Source: Membranipora membranacea
Lineage: Eukaryota; Bryozoa; Gymnolaemata; Cheilostomatida; Membraniporidae
Assembly: GCA_914767715.1 (NCBI GenBank)
Contig: OU612074.1
Location: forward strand, 16,354,062 to 16,418,061
Length of the DNA: 64,000 nt
Direction: 5' to 3'
In this document: piece by piece, positions 52,900-64,000 of the stretch
Position numbering within the stretch: position 1 is the stretch's first letter
How the letters are laid out: every line of letters begins with the position of its first letter
Made by a program: the position numbers and the translations under genes
The notes under the pieces: generated by a model
Told to the model about the DNA's origin: nothing
Database searches by the model: none
Seen by the model: the letters and a program-made list of their open reading frames with translations, nothing else

Positions 52900-53600
52900 G
52901 TTTCAAAATTCATAATATGGTCGAGAAATATTTAAATGGAAAGATATTGACGTTAGAAATTGATAGTAGTTGTGTCAATGTTATTTAAAACATTAAACTT
53001 GACATCTTACACAATCTTTCTTGCTTTTACGGTAATAAATCAACTCTTAGTTTATATTTAATGATAGCAGCATGTATAGTTCAAAGTCCATGATACGGTT
53101 AGAAGTTATTGCAATAAAAATATATCGATGTTAGAGACCACAATATGTTGTGTGAAGGCTATATGAAACACTAAACTTGACATCTTAGACAATCTTGCTA
53201 GCTTTTACGGTAATTAATAAACTCTTAGTTTATATTAAATTACAGCAGCATGAATTATTCAAAGTTCATAATATGGTTGTGAACTATTTAAATGGAAAGA
53301 TATTGATGTTAGAGACCATAATATGTTGTGTGAACGTTATATGAAACACTCAACTTGACATCTTACATAATCTATCTATATTTTACTGTAATCAAAAAAC
53401 TCCTAGAATCTAGTCAAATTACAGCATCATCTATAATTCAAAGTTCATGATGTAGTTGAAAACTATCTCAACGGAAAGATATTGACATTAGGAGTGATAG
53501 CATGTTGTGTGAATATGTTATATGAAACACCAAAACATGACAGCTTACAAAATCTTTCGATCTTTTACTGTTTTAAAAAAACACCTAGTGTCTATTCAAT
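52900..53600. repeat. 178-bp tandem repeats, mirror array
   Basis: Three to four units; marker 'cagcagcatg' at about 53065 and 53243, 'cagcatcatc' at 53424 (steps of 178-181). Inverted relative to 30470-31830. Confidence 0.8.
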
Positions 53601-53834
53601 CTGAAAATTTATACGAAATTCGGCTTACGACATTTTTGTGTTTTTGTCAAGAATGGCAAATTTGTGCAAAAAAAGGTACAACATCTTTAACCCTTAAACT
53701 GAAACTTAGCGTTTATATATAGCAATCTCTAGTTTAACTTTAATCTCTTCAACGCTGCTTTTCGACTGAGACAGAACAAATTCCAACTAGGGGATAAATT
53801 TACTATTTGTTAACTGTGCGTATTTACTTTGCAG

Positions 53835-54019
53835 CAAATATCTCAGCTAAGGCTTCCACCAATCAATATGATGGAGACTGGACTCTTTGCGCTAGCCCAA
53901 CATTTGCCCAGGAATCTAAGGAACTGAAGCTGCATTGTGGACACACTGCCCGCTTTGTTAACATCACAACTGGAATTTCCACCAGTGATATCAGTGTTTC
54001 TGGTTGGACATTGTACTGA
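53835..54019 (+). pseudogene. Orphan last exon of the PAN-WSC gene
   Basis: Acceptor 'ctttgcag' and open frame to TGA at 54017-54019, 185 nt exactly as in gene A, encoding 'DGDWTLCASPTFAQESK' to 'SVSGWTLY'. The other five exons are missing because the copied segment begins in the intron repeats at 52.9 kb. It has no partner exon on this strand except gene B far upstream, so it is probably not used. Confidence 0.7.
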
Positions 54020-54946
54020 CACAGGCATCACCGCAAAACTGTGGTCAGTGACAGCCTTAGATATTTATAAAGCTGAAACAGAAGCCCATTACTTAAAACT
54101 TAAAATTTATCATCATCTTGATCATGTATTGTTAAGATAATCTGCAATTACTCTTACCTTTAATCTTCTCATCTAGTTAACAACTAAAATACTCACAGAA
54201 GAGGAAATCAAACATCAACAATATCTGTTTAATAGATATCGACTTGAATTGAGCTTTCCTCTCAAAATATGAATATGAGTTATGAAGTTTCTGTTGTAAT
54301 CAGAAAGACAGATTTTTTTAGCAAATCATTATTTCATAGCTACATATAAATTCAATAACCAATAAGACTTGTTAAACCTTTTCCTTGCAATCCCCATAGT
54401 TGTTTACTTTCCATCTCGATGTTGCATGTTCTCATTGGCCTTTAGCACTGAACAGCCAATGTATTATAGTATGTCATGTTTGATGTATTCTAAGCATCAG
54501 CAATTATTTTTTAATTTTAAATCTGTATTTTGAGTTGCATTGAACAGTATTTTTATCCCTTCAAGCTTGTTTGGGTTGATATTATTTAAATAAACCTACT
54601 TATCAGAAACAATAAAAAATATATTTAATATATAATATATACAATATTATGGGTCATGCATTCCAAAAAAGTCACTGATCCTGATGTCACCTGATGAACC
54701 TGATGCTACCCACTTCAGAACAAAATGGGTAGTTTTTAGATTATTCTTACGACAAATAAACGGCATTTAATTTGTATCAATTTTTATCAGAGCTATATCA
54801 ACTTGAAAATAGAGAGGGAGCGAGAATGGTGAATCAAATTCACCTGGAAAGATATTGCATACAAGCTTCCTCACCATCCAAATATTTATTGTTAAGATTT
54901 GATATAGGGTCTCTGTGATTCAAGGATTTTACACATTGCAATGCGT
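54020..54946. other. Gene-free flank with a relic first exon
   Basis: 54826-54886 is a third PAN-WSC exon-1 relic, with a 1-base deletion relative to gene B. Otherwise mirror of 28900-30071. Confidence 0.5.
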
Positions 54947-55311
54947 TTATGATATCGTTGGTCTAGTTGACTGTATGGTAGTAGTGATTCTCTCTTGAAT
55001 AATCTCATGACATTCCTCACAGGGTATGGTTAAAAAATTGTTTTTTTCCCACGGAGATCAAACCCAACATCCACAACATTCACAGCAGCTACCCCTGTGG
55101 CACTGGTAGAGGAAGTGGGGGTACTTCTGGTTACACTCCTGCCAGGGTACAGAGCAGACAGCACAGGGGTCTTACGGACCTGGGTGAGCAAAGTGTCGGC
55201 ATTTTCCAGGCGATCAGTCTGTGTTTTTACAAAACTTCCACCTCTTAATAGGAGGCCCTGTATGCACTCAGCTATCAGTATTATCATTCCTAGCAGGGCT
55301 ACGAGGTGCAT
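54947..55311 (-). pseudogene. Cysteine-rich secreted protein, pseudogene (second mirror copy)
   Basis: Signal peptide 'MHLVALLGMIILIAECIQG' is open, but the intron and 5' part of exon 2 are deleted and the same TGA is present as in 28537-28899. Shared lesions show both descend from one already broken copy. Confidence 0.75.
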
Positions 55312-56080
55312 ATTTTTCTGGGGATAGCTTTGGTAGGAGTTGACCTGTTCTTTGTCAATCGTTTCGTGGCTATGATAACACAATCCATGTGCACCTTTCA
55401 TTGATATCATACTTTTTCCAAGTGAGGTGAATCATACATTGCCAATCGAAAATTTTCATAATTCTGCTGGCAGCCATGAATGTTAAATTTATGTGAATCA
55501 AATCCATTTAAAAAACATCATTCTCTGATTTTTGTGGTGCGATGACCCTCCCCCTCATTCTTTGAGGCAATTATCGCCTCTCAGCCTTCAGTAAATCCGG
55601 TGCAGTAACTTAACCTCATAATGAGTATATGGCTCATCCTGGAATGCATATCGCATGTTTTTTTTCAGATCATTCACAATCAGAGAGTGAAAAAACAAAA
55701 TATCGGATCCAGTTAGCCTTTATCACTCTTGGGCTTGCTCAATAAGCCTTGGAACATTTTGATCAGCGTAAACAAAGGGCCTTTATATTCTTTTACTATT
55801 TAAACTTAAAATATTGAGATGATACTGACTGCCAATAAAACAGGTTAAACAAGAACAGCCAAACTCACAAAACCTTATTAATTACTTTCGAATAACATAA
55901 CAAGAGTATGATGACAACAGTGTTGGAAGATTCAATGTGTTTGACATAAGGCATGCCTGGATGTACAACAATGTAATGGCTGCATTTCTGACCAATAACA
56001 AATTAAAGTACTTGCACAACCTAGTAACACAAAACTCATTTTCAAAGTTGTGGCACTCTTGATGACTGCATTGACAACTT
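55312..56080. promoter_or_regulatory. Upstream region of the right modular gene
   Basis: Conserved as the mirror of 22695-28530 minus the CR1 insertion, whose empty site is at about 55505. No promoter motif assigned. Minus-strand ORF 55882-56154 is antisense to the signal exon. Confidence 0.4.
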
Positions 56081-59000
56081 ATGGCTTTTGTGGTGTTCTG
56101 CACCCTTTTGCTAGGTTTACTACAAATACTTGATGCTGGCAGGTGAGTGAGCATGAAATACTGTTTAATAACACTGTTAAATTACTTAAAGCTTGAGCTA
56201 GTGGTCTGTTGCCGACTGACACGCTAGGTGTAAAAAGAAATATAGAATAGTCATCTACACTCCACATACTATTTGAAAAGATACATAAGATTAAAGCAGT
56301 CCCTAAAGAGAATCGTATAGTGTACTTAGTCCTCTTACTGAGTGAGGGATTTCAAGCAACCTAGAAAACCAAAAGGTATCCTAGAAGTGTGGTTCCTAAG
56401 TTTGTGCACAGGCTCCCTTGTAGTGTAGGCTACTGACCAGACACAGCGGGGTCTAAAGTAATAACAGGATCATAATGACAACACATGATCTTAACATTTA
56501 GACCAGTAGCTCACAGTATCTCACAATAAAATTATGTGGAATTCAGAGCAATAACGCCAGACATGCGATTGATCTGATGTTACTAGTAGTTTCGGGTGAG
56601 AAAAAATGGTTGGGGAGGCAAAACCCAGAGGTGAGTCTGAAGCTCACCAAGAGGGGTTCTGTAGCTTCTCCCTGAGCAATTTAAAGCGTGCGAATACCAG
56701 TTACTCAGTTACTCCCTGCCTCCCTGCCTCCCCTAGCTACGGTCCTGTAGCACACTGAATGCTGCCACGTCTAGCTGGTTCCAGCTAAGATCATTGTTGT
56801 TAATATCTGGGTTGTGTTGTCAGTTACAATGATTACCCTTTTTAAAAAAGAGTAATTACCTCTTTAAATAACTCTACTCTTATCTGACCATGCAATCCTT
56901 ACAGCACAACACCATCCACTCACAACGATCAAGAACTGAAGCATTGCAAAATCCGGTGAAGGATTCTTTTAAATAAATTGTCAGAAAAACCCAGAGAGGT
57001 TTTATGCAGGAGGGCCTTGCTGCGGCATGGCAAGATGCATGGAATTGATACCCATTGCTTTATATATCTACAGAGTTGTGCAAGGCCCGGTCCACGTCAT
57101 ATCTGAAAAACTGGAAAGTGAATCAGCAACAATCAATTTGGATCCAAAAGAATTAGATGGAGTAGGATTACTATTAGATGACACAGATCTGCAAGGAGAC
57201 CCTGGTATGCTTCTAAATATTACAAGCAAAGACAATTTGTAGTGTGTATGTTCAGAGGACAATCAACAAGCTGAATCCATTTTGACTGCCTTCCAGTTGC
57301 TACCCTACCACCAACAAGACGCGACAGATATGTCTTTGTCTTGCCAGTGGAGGGGGGGGGGACTCCTTATGCAGACAAACTGGTTCGGAACTATTTAGTC
57401 ATTTCGGCGAAAGCCCGCCCTCTGTGTACGTTTTGAGTTGATTTCACTTTTTCCTCCCCACCTATATGTTAAGAGTTTGCTCTTAGGCCAACGATCAGGA
57501 TTTATTGCTGTTTGGAAATAGTGCTGCTTCCTTGTATATCTAATATATTTATCTTTTGTTAAATGATAAACTAGGTAGGTTCAAATCTATTGGAAACCCC
57601 TTGTGTTGTTGAAAATTGTAAGTTAGTTTTATTTCCATGAGGCTAGACCGCAGAGTAATTCAAGACTTAAATTGGGTGATACATGTTATAATACAATAAT
57701 ATGTCTAGTTGAGTAAGCTTGAGACATCAAAAAGATAGCCCATAAAAATATAACATGAATAACAGTGAATCCAGCATCCTGGGTGGCCTGGATACATCCT
57801 TGGTATCCAAGATAAATCCTGGGTGGCCTGTATATATTTTGGGTAGCCTGGATAGCCATAAGATCACAACTATATTCATTTACCTCAAACTAAAAATTGA
57901 ACTCCATTTTATATGCCATTTTAATTTAAAATTTGTTATCAGATGCATATGAATTAGAATTCGGCGTCGTCAAGCGGCAAGTCAGTGATACTACTCCCGG
58001 TACTATTATTGTTGTTCTAACAGATGCAAGGTAGGTTATCATACTTAGGTTCCACTGATCATGCAGATTGCAAAATTTCATTACAAAACTTCATAAAGCC
58101 AAATCCCTAAAACAGTAAAATCCAGAGGGAGAAAGAGAGAGGACCTCGAGTACGGGCCTCAATTCATATCAGTATTATTATATTAGCTGTCGCCTAATTG
58201 CCCAGTTTCCCAGCATCCTCCTGACCAGGAAGGAATACTTTACTGCTCACATCCAACATTACTTAATATTTGATACCTGAACGAGTAAATACTGCCTTAG
58301 TTTGGACAAGCAGAGTTTTGGGGTGATTTGATGATTCAATTCACATCAGGATTTGAAATATGGCCTTTGCCTCACTGGGAGTCAGTTGCCAGCAACCTCT
58401 TGTCTTGAAAAAAGTACTTTAACTGCTCTCTTCCCACATTTCCTACTATTTAACCACTGCTGCCACACAGCCAAATGTGTGCTTATAGAATTCTGTATAG
58501 CTCAAAACTGATAAAATGGGGCTGAAATCTCAGCATTGTCACCTAATGAGCAAATAGTTTGCACAAACTGATTGTCATAATAAGGGTATGAAATTAATTA
58601 TCTACCGCAACAGGTGACATAGTTACCGTTCTTACTAGTGCAAATTGTACACGTCATAAGCTGGTGCGTAGATTTCATGTCCTGATTTTGAAGATAAGTT
58701 TGTGCAACTTATTGCCCGTTAGGTGACAATCATGAGATTTAAGTTTCAATTAATTATCTTGGAGCTATGCAGAATTCAATGAACACAAATTTGTTTGAGT
58801 GGCAGCAGTAGTTTAAATACCTATCACCGATAAATGCTACTGTCGTTGGGCAAGCTTAAGTTGAGGTGAAAATGTGCTGGCCAGCTTGCTAGCTGTGGCA
58901 TGTAGATTAAAACAGTCCCTAAAGAGAATCGTATAGTGTACTTAGTCCTCTTACTGAGTGAGGGATTTCAAACAACCTAGAAAACCAAAAGATATCCTAG

Positions 59001-62000
59001 AAGTGTGGTTCCTAAGTTTGTGCACAGGCTCCTTTGTAGTGTAGGCTACTGACCAGACACAGCGGGGTCTAAAGTCATAACAGGATCATGATGACAACAC
59101 ATGATCTTAACATGATCTCACAGTATCTCACAATTATGTGGAATTCAGAGCAATAACGCCAGACATGCAATTGATCTGATGTTACTAGTAGTTTCGGGTG
59201 AGAAAAAATGGTTGGGGAGGCAAAAGCCAGAGGTAAGTCTGAAGCTCACCAAGAGATGTTCTGTGAGATTCTCCCCAAGCAATTTAAAGCATGCGAATAC
59301 CAAATAGAAATCCCAGAGGACCTGATTCTGGCATGGATTACTCAGTTATAGTGAATTTGGCTTTTTGGTTTCTAGGGGAGGCAGTACCCTAGAAAGCAAA
59401 AAACACTGGCCTCCCTGCCTCCCCTGGCTACGGTCCTGTAGCACACTGAATGCCACTGCAACGTCTAGCTGGTTCTAGCTAACATCATTGTTGTTTATAT
59501 CTGGGTTGTGATGTCAGTTACAATGATTACGCTTTAAAATAAATAGTAATTACCTCTTTAAATAACTCATCTCTTATCTGACCATGCAATCCTTACAGCA
59601 CAACACCATCTACTCACAACAATCAAGAACTGAAACATTGCAAAAATCCATGAACTTTCTTTTAAATAAATTGTCAGAAAATCCCAGAGAGGTTTTATGC
59701 AGGCTAACCTTGTTGCGGCATGGCATGATGCATGGAATTGTTTCCCATTGTTTTATATATATCTACAGAGTTGTGCAAGGCCCAGCAGGCTGGATCAACA
59801 TCAAATCAGGAAAGCTTGAAAGTGAATCAACAACAATCAATTTGGATCCAAAAGAATTAGATGGAGTAGGATTACTATTAGATGACACAGATCTGCAAGG
59901 AGACCCTGGTATGCTTCTAAATATTACAAGTTAAGATAATTTGTAATGTGTATGTTCAGAGGACGATCAACAAGCTGAATCCATTTTGACGGCCTTCCGG
60001 TTGCTACCCCACCACCAACAAGACGCGACAGACTTGCCTTTGTCTTGCCAGTGGGGGGGGGGGACTCCTTATACAGACAAACTGGTTCGGAACTCTTTAG
60101 TCATTTCGACGACAGCCCGCCCTCTGTGTACGTTTTGAGTTGATTTCACTTTTTCCTCCCCACCTATATGTTAAGAGTTTGCTCTTAGGCCAATGATAAG
60201 GATTTATTGCTGTTTTCACTTGGAAATAGTGCTGCTTCCTTGTATTTCTGATGTTCCGTGATAAACTAGGTACGTTCAATGCTATTGGAAACCTCACGTG
60301 TTGTTGAAAATTGTAAGTTAGTTTTATTTCCATGAGGCTAGACCGCAGAGTAATTGAAGACTTAAATTGGGTGATACATGTTATAATAAAATGTCTCTAG
60401 TGGAGTAAGCTTGAGACATCAACAAGATAGCCCATAAAAATATAACATGAATAACAGTGAATCCAGCATCCTGTGTGGTCTGGATACATCCTTGGTATCC
60501 CAGATAAATCCTGGGTGGCCTGTATATATTTTGGGTAGCCTGGATAGCCATAAGATCACAACTATATTCAATTACTTCAAACTAAAAATTAAACTCCATT
60601 TTATACGCCATTTTTATTTAAAATTTGTTTACTCGTATTGCTGATTTTCTCGAAACTACGACCACTACTACAGTAAAACCAACAACAACAGAATTACCAT
60701 CAAGTAGGATTTAAGATTATTCACTCCTCAATCATCATTTTTTCGCAACATTTTTATGTTTGTGATAGCTAATAAATCAATAAATCAATCGATCGATCAA
60801 TCAATCAATCATCACTTAGTCATACCCCATGACTGGCCTGTTGCTGCATATCCAGTTATCAGAAAGATATAGACATGAGTCTGTTTGAGAATCTGCCAGG
60901 GGGGTCTTTCAATTAGAATGAGTGATCATTTACTAAAGCAACTTATCACTATCACATCGCTCAAAATTATCACTCACTTGGTGTTTCAAGAGCAATAAGA
61001 TTGCGATTTTGGCTGTTTCTAATTGAAAGACCCAGCTGAGTAGGCCTTGTAGGTTGCACGTGCAATGCACAGGCTTTCAATAAAAAGTGTTGTGTGTTGC
61101 GAGCAGACAGTTTGTTCATATGCAATATTTCATGGCTCTTAAAACACAATTCATTAACAAATTCGCAATTCAAGATTTTCTCTGTTTATGTTTTGCAATA
61201 TGTTTTGGAGAGAGATTGCGACAATGTGACGGTTGTGGTATTTGCAATCTGACAAGAAGTATGATGAAGCAGTGCTACATTGTGTGAAACATTGCACACA
61301 ACCGTTAAATTGTGTCTCATAACGATTATTCAATGTATATTGCCGTAAAGGTTGGAGCCGTGGGGACAACTCCTGATAACTAGTTATGGAGATGGCTTTG
61401 CATCTTTGAACACTTATTTATAACAAAGTATCTAGTTTTACCAAGTGGTTATTCCCAACTGCCAAAGTTTTTACTGAAGTAATGCTCTTTTTGACATTTC
61501 AGCCACTGAATCCAGCATAACAGATGCAAGGTAGGTTATCATACTTAGGTTCCACTGATCATGCAGATTGCAAAATTTCATTACAAAACTTCATAAAGCC
61601 AAATCCCTAAAACAGTAAAATCCAGAGGGAGAAAGAGAGAGTGGACCTCGAGTACGGGCCTCAATTCATATCAGTATTATTATATTAGCTGTCGCCTTAT
61701 TGCCCAGTTTCCTAGCATCCTCCTGACCAGGAAGGAATACTTTTCTGCTCACATCCAACATTACTTAGTATTTGATACCTGAACAAGTAAATACTGCCTT
61801 AGTTTGGACAAGCAGAGTTTTGGGGTGATTTGATGATTCAATTCACATCAGGATTTGAAATATGGCCTTTGCCTCACTGGGAGTCAGTTGCCAGCAACCT
61901 CTTGTCTTGAAAAAAGTACTTTAACTGCTCTCTTCCCACATTTCCTACTATTTAACCACTGCTGCCACACAGCCAAATGTGTGCTTATAGAATTCTGTAT

Positions 62001-64000
62001 AGCTCAAAACTGATAAAATGGGGCTGAAATCTCAGCATTGTCACCTAATGAGCAAATAGTTTGCACAAACTGATCGTCATAATAAGGGTATGAAATTAAT
62101 TATCTACCGCAACAGGTGACGTTGTTACCGTCTTACTAGTGCAAATTGTACATGTCATAAGCTGGTGCGTAGATTTCATGTCCTGATTTTGAAGATAAGT
62201 TTGTGCAACTTATTGCCCGTTAGGTGACAATCATGAGATTTAAGTTTCAATTAATTATCTTGGAGCTATGCAGAATTCAATGAACACAAATTTGTTTGAG
62301 TGGCAGCAGTAGTTTAAATACCTATCACCGATAAATGCTACTGTCGTTGGGCAAGCTTAAGTTGAGGTGAAAATGTGCTGGCCAGCTTGCTAGCTGTGGC
62401 ATGTAGATTAAAACAGTCCCTAAAGAGAATCGTATAGTGTTCTTAGTCCTCTTACTGAGTGAGGGATTTCAAAAAACCTAGAAAACCAAAAGATATCCTA
62501 GAAGTGTGGTTCCTAAGTTTGTGCACAGGCTCCTTTGTAGTGTAGGCTACTGACCAGACACAGCGGGGTCTAAAGTCATAACAGGATCATGATGACAACA
62601 CATGATCTTAACATGATCTCACAGTATCTCACAATTATGTGAAATTCAGAGCAATAACGCCAGACATGCAATTGATCTGATGTTACTAGTAGTTTCGGGT
62701 GAGAAAAAATGGTTGGGGAGGCAAAAGCCAGAGGTAAGTCTGAAGCTCACCAAGAGATGTTCTGTGAGCTTCTCCCCAAGCAATTTAAAGCATGCGAATA
62801 CCAAACAGAAATCCCAGAGGACCTGATTCTGGCATGGATTACTCAGTTATAGTGATTTTGGCCAGTGTATTTTTCGTTTCTAGGGGAGGCAGTACCCCAG
62901 AAAGCAAAATACACTGGCCTCCCTGCCTCCCCTGGCTACGGTCCTGTAGCACACTGAATGCCACTGCAACGTCTAGCTGGTTCTAGCTAACATCATTGTT
63001 GTTTATATCTGGGTTGTGATGTCAGTTACAATGATTAAGCTTTAAAATAAATAGTAATTACCTCTTTAAATAACTCTACTCTTATCTGACCATGCAATCC
63101 TTACAGCACAACACCATCCACTCACAACAATCAAGAACTGAAACATTGCAAAAATCCATGAACTTTCTTTTAAATAAATTGTCAGAAAATCTCAGAGAGG
63201 TTTTATGCAGGCTAACCTTGTTGCGGCATGGCATGATGCATGGAATTGTTTCCCATTGTTTTATATATATCTACAGAGTTGTGCAAGGCCCAGCAGGCTG
63301 GGTCAACATCAAATCAGGAACGCTTGAAAGTGAATCAACAACAATCAATTTGGATCCAAAAGAATTAGATGGAGTAGGATTACTATTAGATGACACAGAT
63401 CTGCAAGGAGACCCTGGTATGCTTCTAAATATTACAAGTTAAGATAATTTGTAATGTGTATGTTCAGAGGACGATCAACAAGCTGAATCCATTTTGACGG
63501 CCTTCCGGTTGCTACCCCACCACCAACAAGACGCGACAGACTTGCCTTTGTCTTGCCAGTGGAGGGGGGACTCCTTATGCAGACAAACTGGTTCGGAACT
63601 CTTTAGTCATTTCGGCGACAGCCCGCCCTCTGTGTACGCTTTGAGTTGATTTCACTTTTTCCTCCCCACCTATATGTTAAGAGTTTGCTCTTAGGCCAAT
63701 GATTAGGATTTATTGCTGTTTTCACTTGGAAATAGTGCTGCTTCCTTGTATGCCTCATGTAGTATGATGAAGCAGTGCTACATAGTGTGAAACATTGCAC
63801 ACAACCGTTAAATTGTGTCTGATAAAGATTATTCAATGTATATTGACGTAACGGTTGGAGCAGTGGGGACAACTCCTGATTTAAACACTTATTTATAAGT
63901 ATAATATATAAGTATCTAGTTTTACCAAGTGGTTATTTCCAACTGCCAAAGTTTTTTACTGAATTATTGCTCTTTTTGACATTTCAGCCACTGAATCCAG
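56081..64000 (+). CDS. Secreted modular protein, right copy (5' part, runs off the window)
   Basis: Exons 56081-56142 (signal peptide 'MAFVVFCTLLLGLLQILDAG'), 57074-57204 (module a, missing three residues 'AGW'), 57943-58030 (b and c fused: 'DAYELEFGVVKRQVSDTTPG' then 'LTDAR'), 59769-59908 (a), 61503-61530 (c), 63277-63416 (a), 63988-64000 (start of c). Phases run 2-1, 1-2, 2-1, 1-2, so all joins are in frame. The b exon of the second unit (about 60640-60702) has lost its acceptor and 'DAYELE' half, and the third unit lacks b. Skipping b keeps frame (1-1). Paralog of the gene at 22694-13804. Secreted; function unknown. Confidence 0.65.
57205..57942. other. Intron between modules a and b (right gene)
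   Basis: Mirror of 20722-21461; G-run at 57350 matches the C-run at 21306. No exon. Confidence 0.45.
58020..60245. repeat. Direct duplication, unit 1
   Basis: From 'acagatgcaaggtagg' on, nearly identical to 61520-63755 with an offset of about 3.5 kb. Covers an intron and one module a exon. Confidence 0.85.
60640..60703 (+). pseudogene. Broken module b exon
   Basis: Only the Thr-rich end ('LETTTTTTVKPTTTELPS') and the donor GTAGGA remain. The acceptor and 'DAYELEFG.VKRQVSDT' part present at 20721-20590 were deleted, leaving 'gtttactcgtattgctgat'. Confidence 0.65.
60903..61032. mobile_element. 130-bp MITE, mirror copy
   Basis: Same insertion as 20238-20367, same ends and length, inverted by the segmental duplication. 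Confidence 0.7.
61520..63755. repeat. Direct duplication, unit 2
   Basis: Copy of 58020-60245. After about 63755 it jumps to sequence equivalent to 61255 onward, deleting the module b region and the MITE. Confidence 0.85.

Larger units (their letters stand above)
52895..64000. repeat. Right arm, second mirror copy (high identity) with tandem extension
   Basis: Inverted copy of about 31.55 down to 18.85 kb, ending near 58.90 kb, followed by a direct duplication of its outer part. It is closer to the left arm than the 37.7-50.8 kb copy; for example 53990-54180 against 30100-29900 differ at only a few bases. Confidence 0.8.

Noticed and set aside
50764-52988. ORFs rich in 'FPTKPFSH' and 'WWENGLVGK'
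   Set aside because: Translations of the 16-bp transposon minisatellite; no start or splice context.

Overview
The window is nuclear DNA from an animal, most likely a marine invertebrate; the sequence does not identify the phylum. The reasons are AT-rich DNA with long introns, clean GT-AG splice sites, secreted mosaic proteins (PAN/apple, WSC, NHL beta-propeller, mucin-like Thr/Ser/Pro tracts), a CR1/Daphne-like non-LTR retrotransposon and several small DNA transposons. There are no operons, no tRNA or rRNA genes that I trust, and no CRISPR array. Gene models were built by hand from ORF continuity, splice sites and intron phase.

Layout. (1) 1-11.8 kb, minus strand: the 3' part of a large mosaic gene. 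Its exons encode a beta-propeller-like region, then three NHL-like exons (6577-5658, 3435-2495, 534-1), short linker exons and a mucin-like repeat exon. It runs off the left edge. (2) 13.8-22.7 kb, minus strand: a second mosaic gene with a signal-peptide exon at 22694, small modules of symmetric phase, and a long 3' exon of unusual 'LGWSEEEFMC..YQIC' repeats. A sibling terminal exon sits at 12.6 kb. (3) 23.3-28.4 kb: a CR1-like element with ORF1 and ORF2. (4) 28.5-28.9 kb: a pseudogene of a small cysteine-rich secreted protein. (5) 30.07-34.78 kb (minus) and 38.66-44.92 kb (plus): two complete six-exon head-to-head genes for a secreted PAN-WSC protein. (6) 46.06-46.75 kb, minus: the intact copy of the cysteine-rich gene. 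(7) 48.4-50.4 kb, plus: a pseudogene copy of the gene-2 modules. (8) 50.81-52.89 kb: a TU/foldback-like transposon. (9) 52.9-64 kb, plus: another mirror copy (178-bp repeats, orphan last exon of the PAN-WSC gene, cysteine-rich pseudogene) followed by a working-looking paralog of gene 2 with tandem modules, running off the right edge.

The dominant structure is a layered palindrome. Sequence from about 18.8 to 37.07 kb is repeated in inverted order from about 37.67 to 50.81 kb, with a spacer of about 0.6 kb. A second and more similar inverted copy (of 18.8-31.55 kb) begins at 52.9 kb. Part of that copy is duplicated in tandem (58.02-60.25 and 61.52-63.76 kb). Insertions present in one arm and missing from the other (the CR1 element, a 903-bp hAT-like element with an 8-bp target duplication) must postdate the duplication. 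Shared lesions in the cysteine-rich pseudogenes show that the second copy was made after that gene had already decayed.

The genes look like rapidly evolving secreted or extracellular proteins whose exons are nearly all of phase class 1-1, 2-1, 1-2 or 2-2. Modules can therefore be lost, gained or skipped without breaking frame. No function in a pathway can be assigned from sequence alone.
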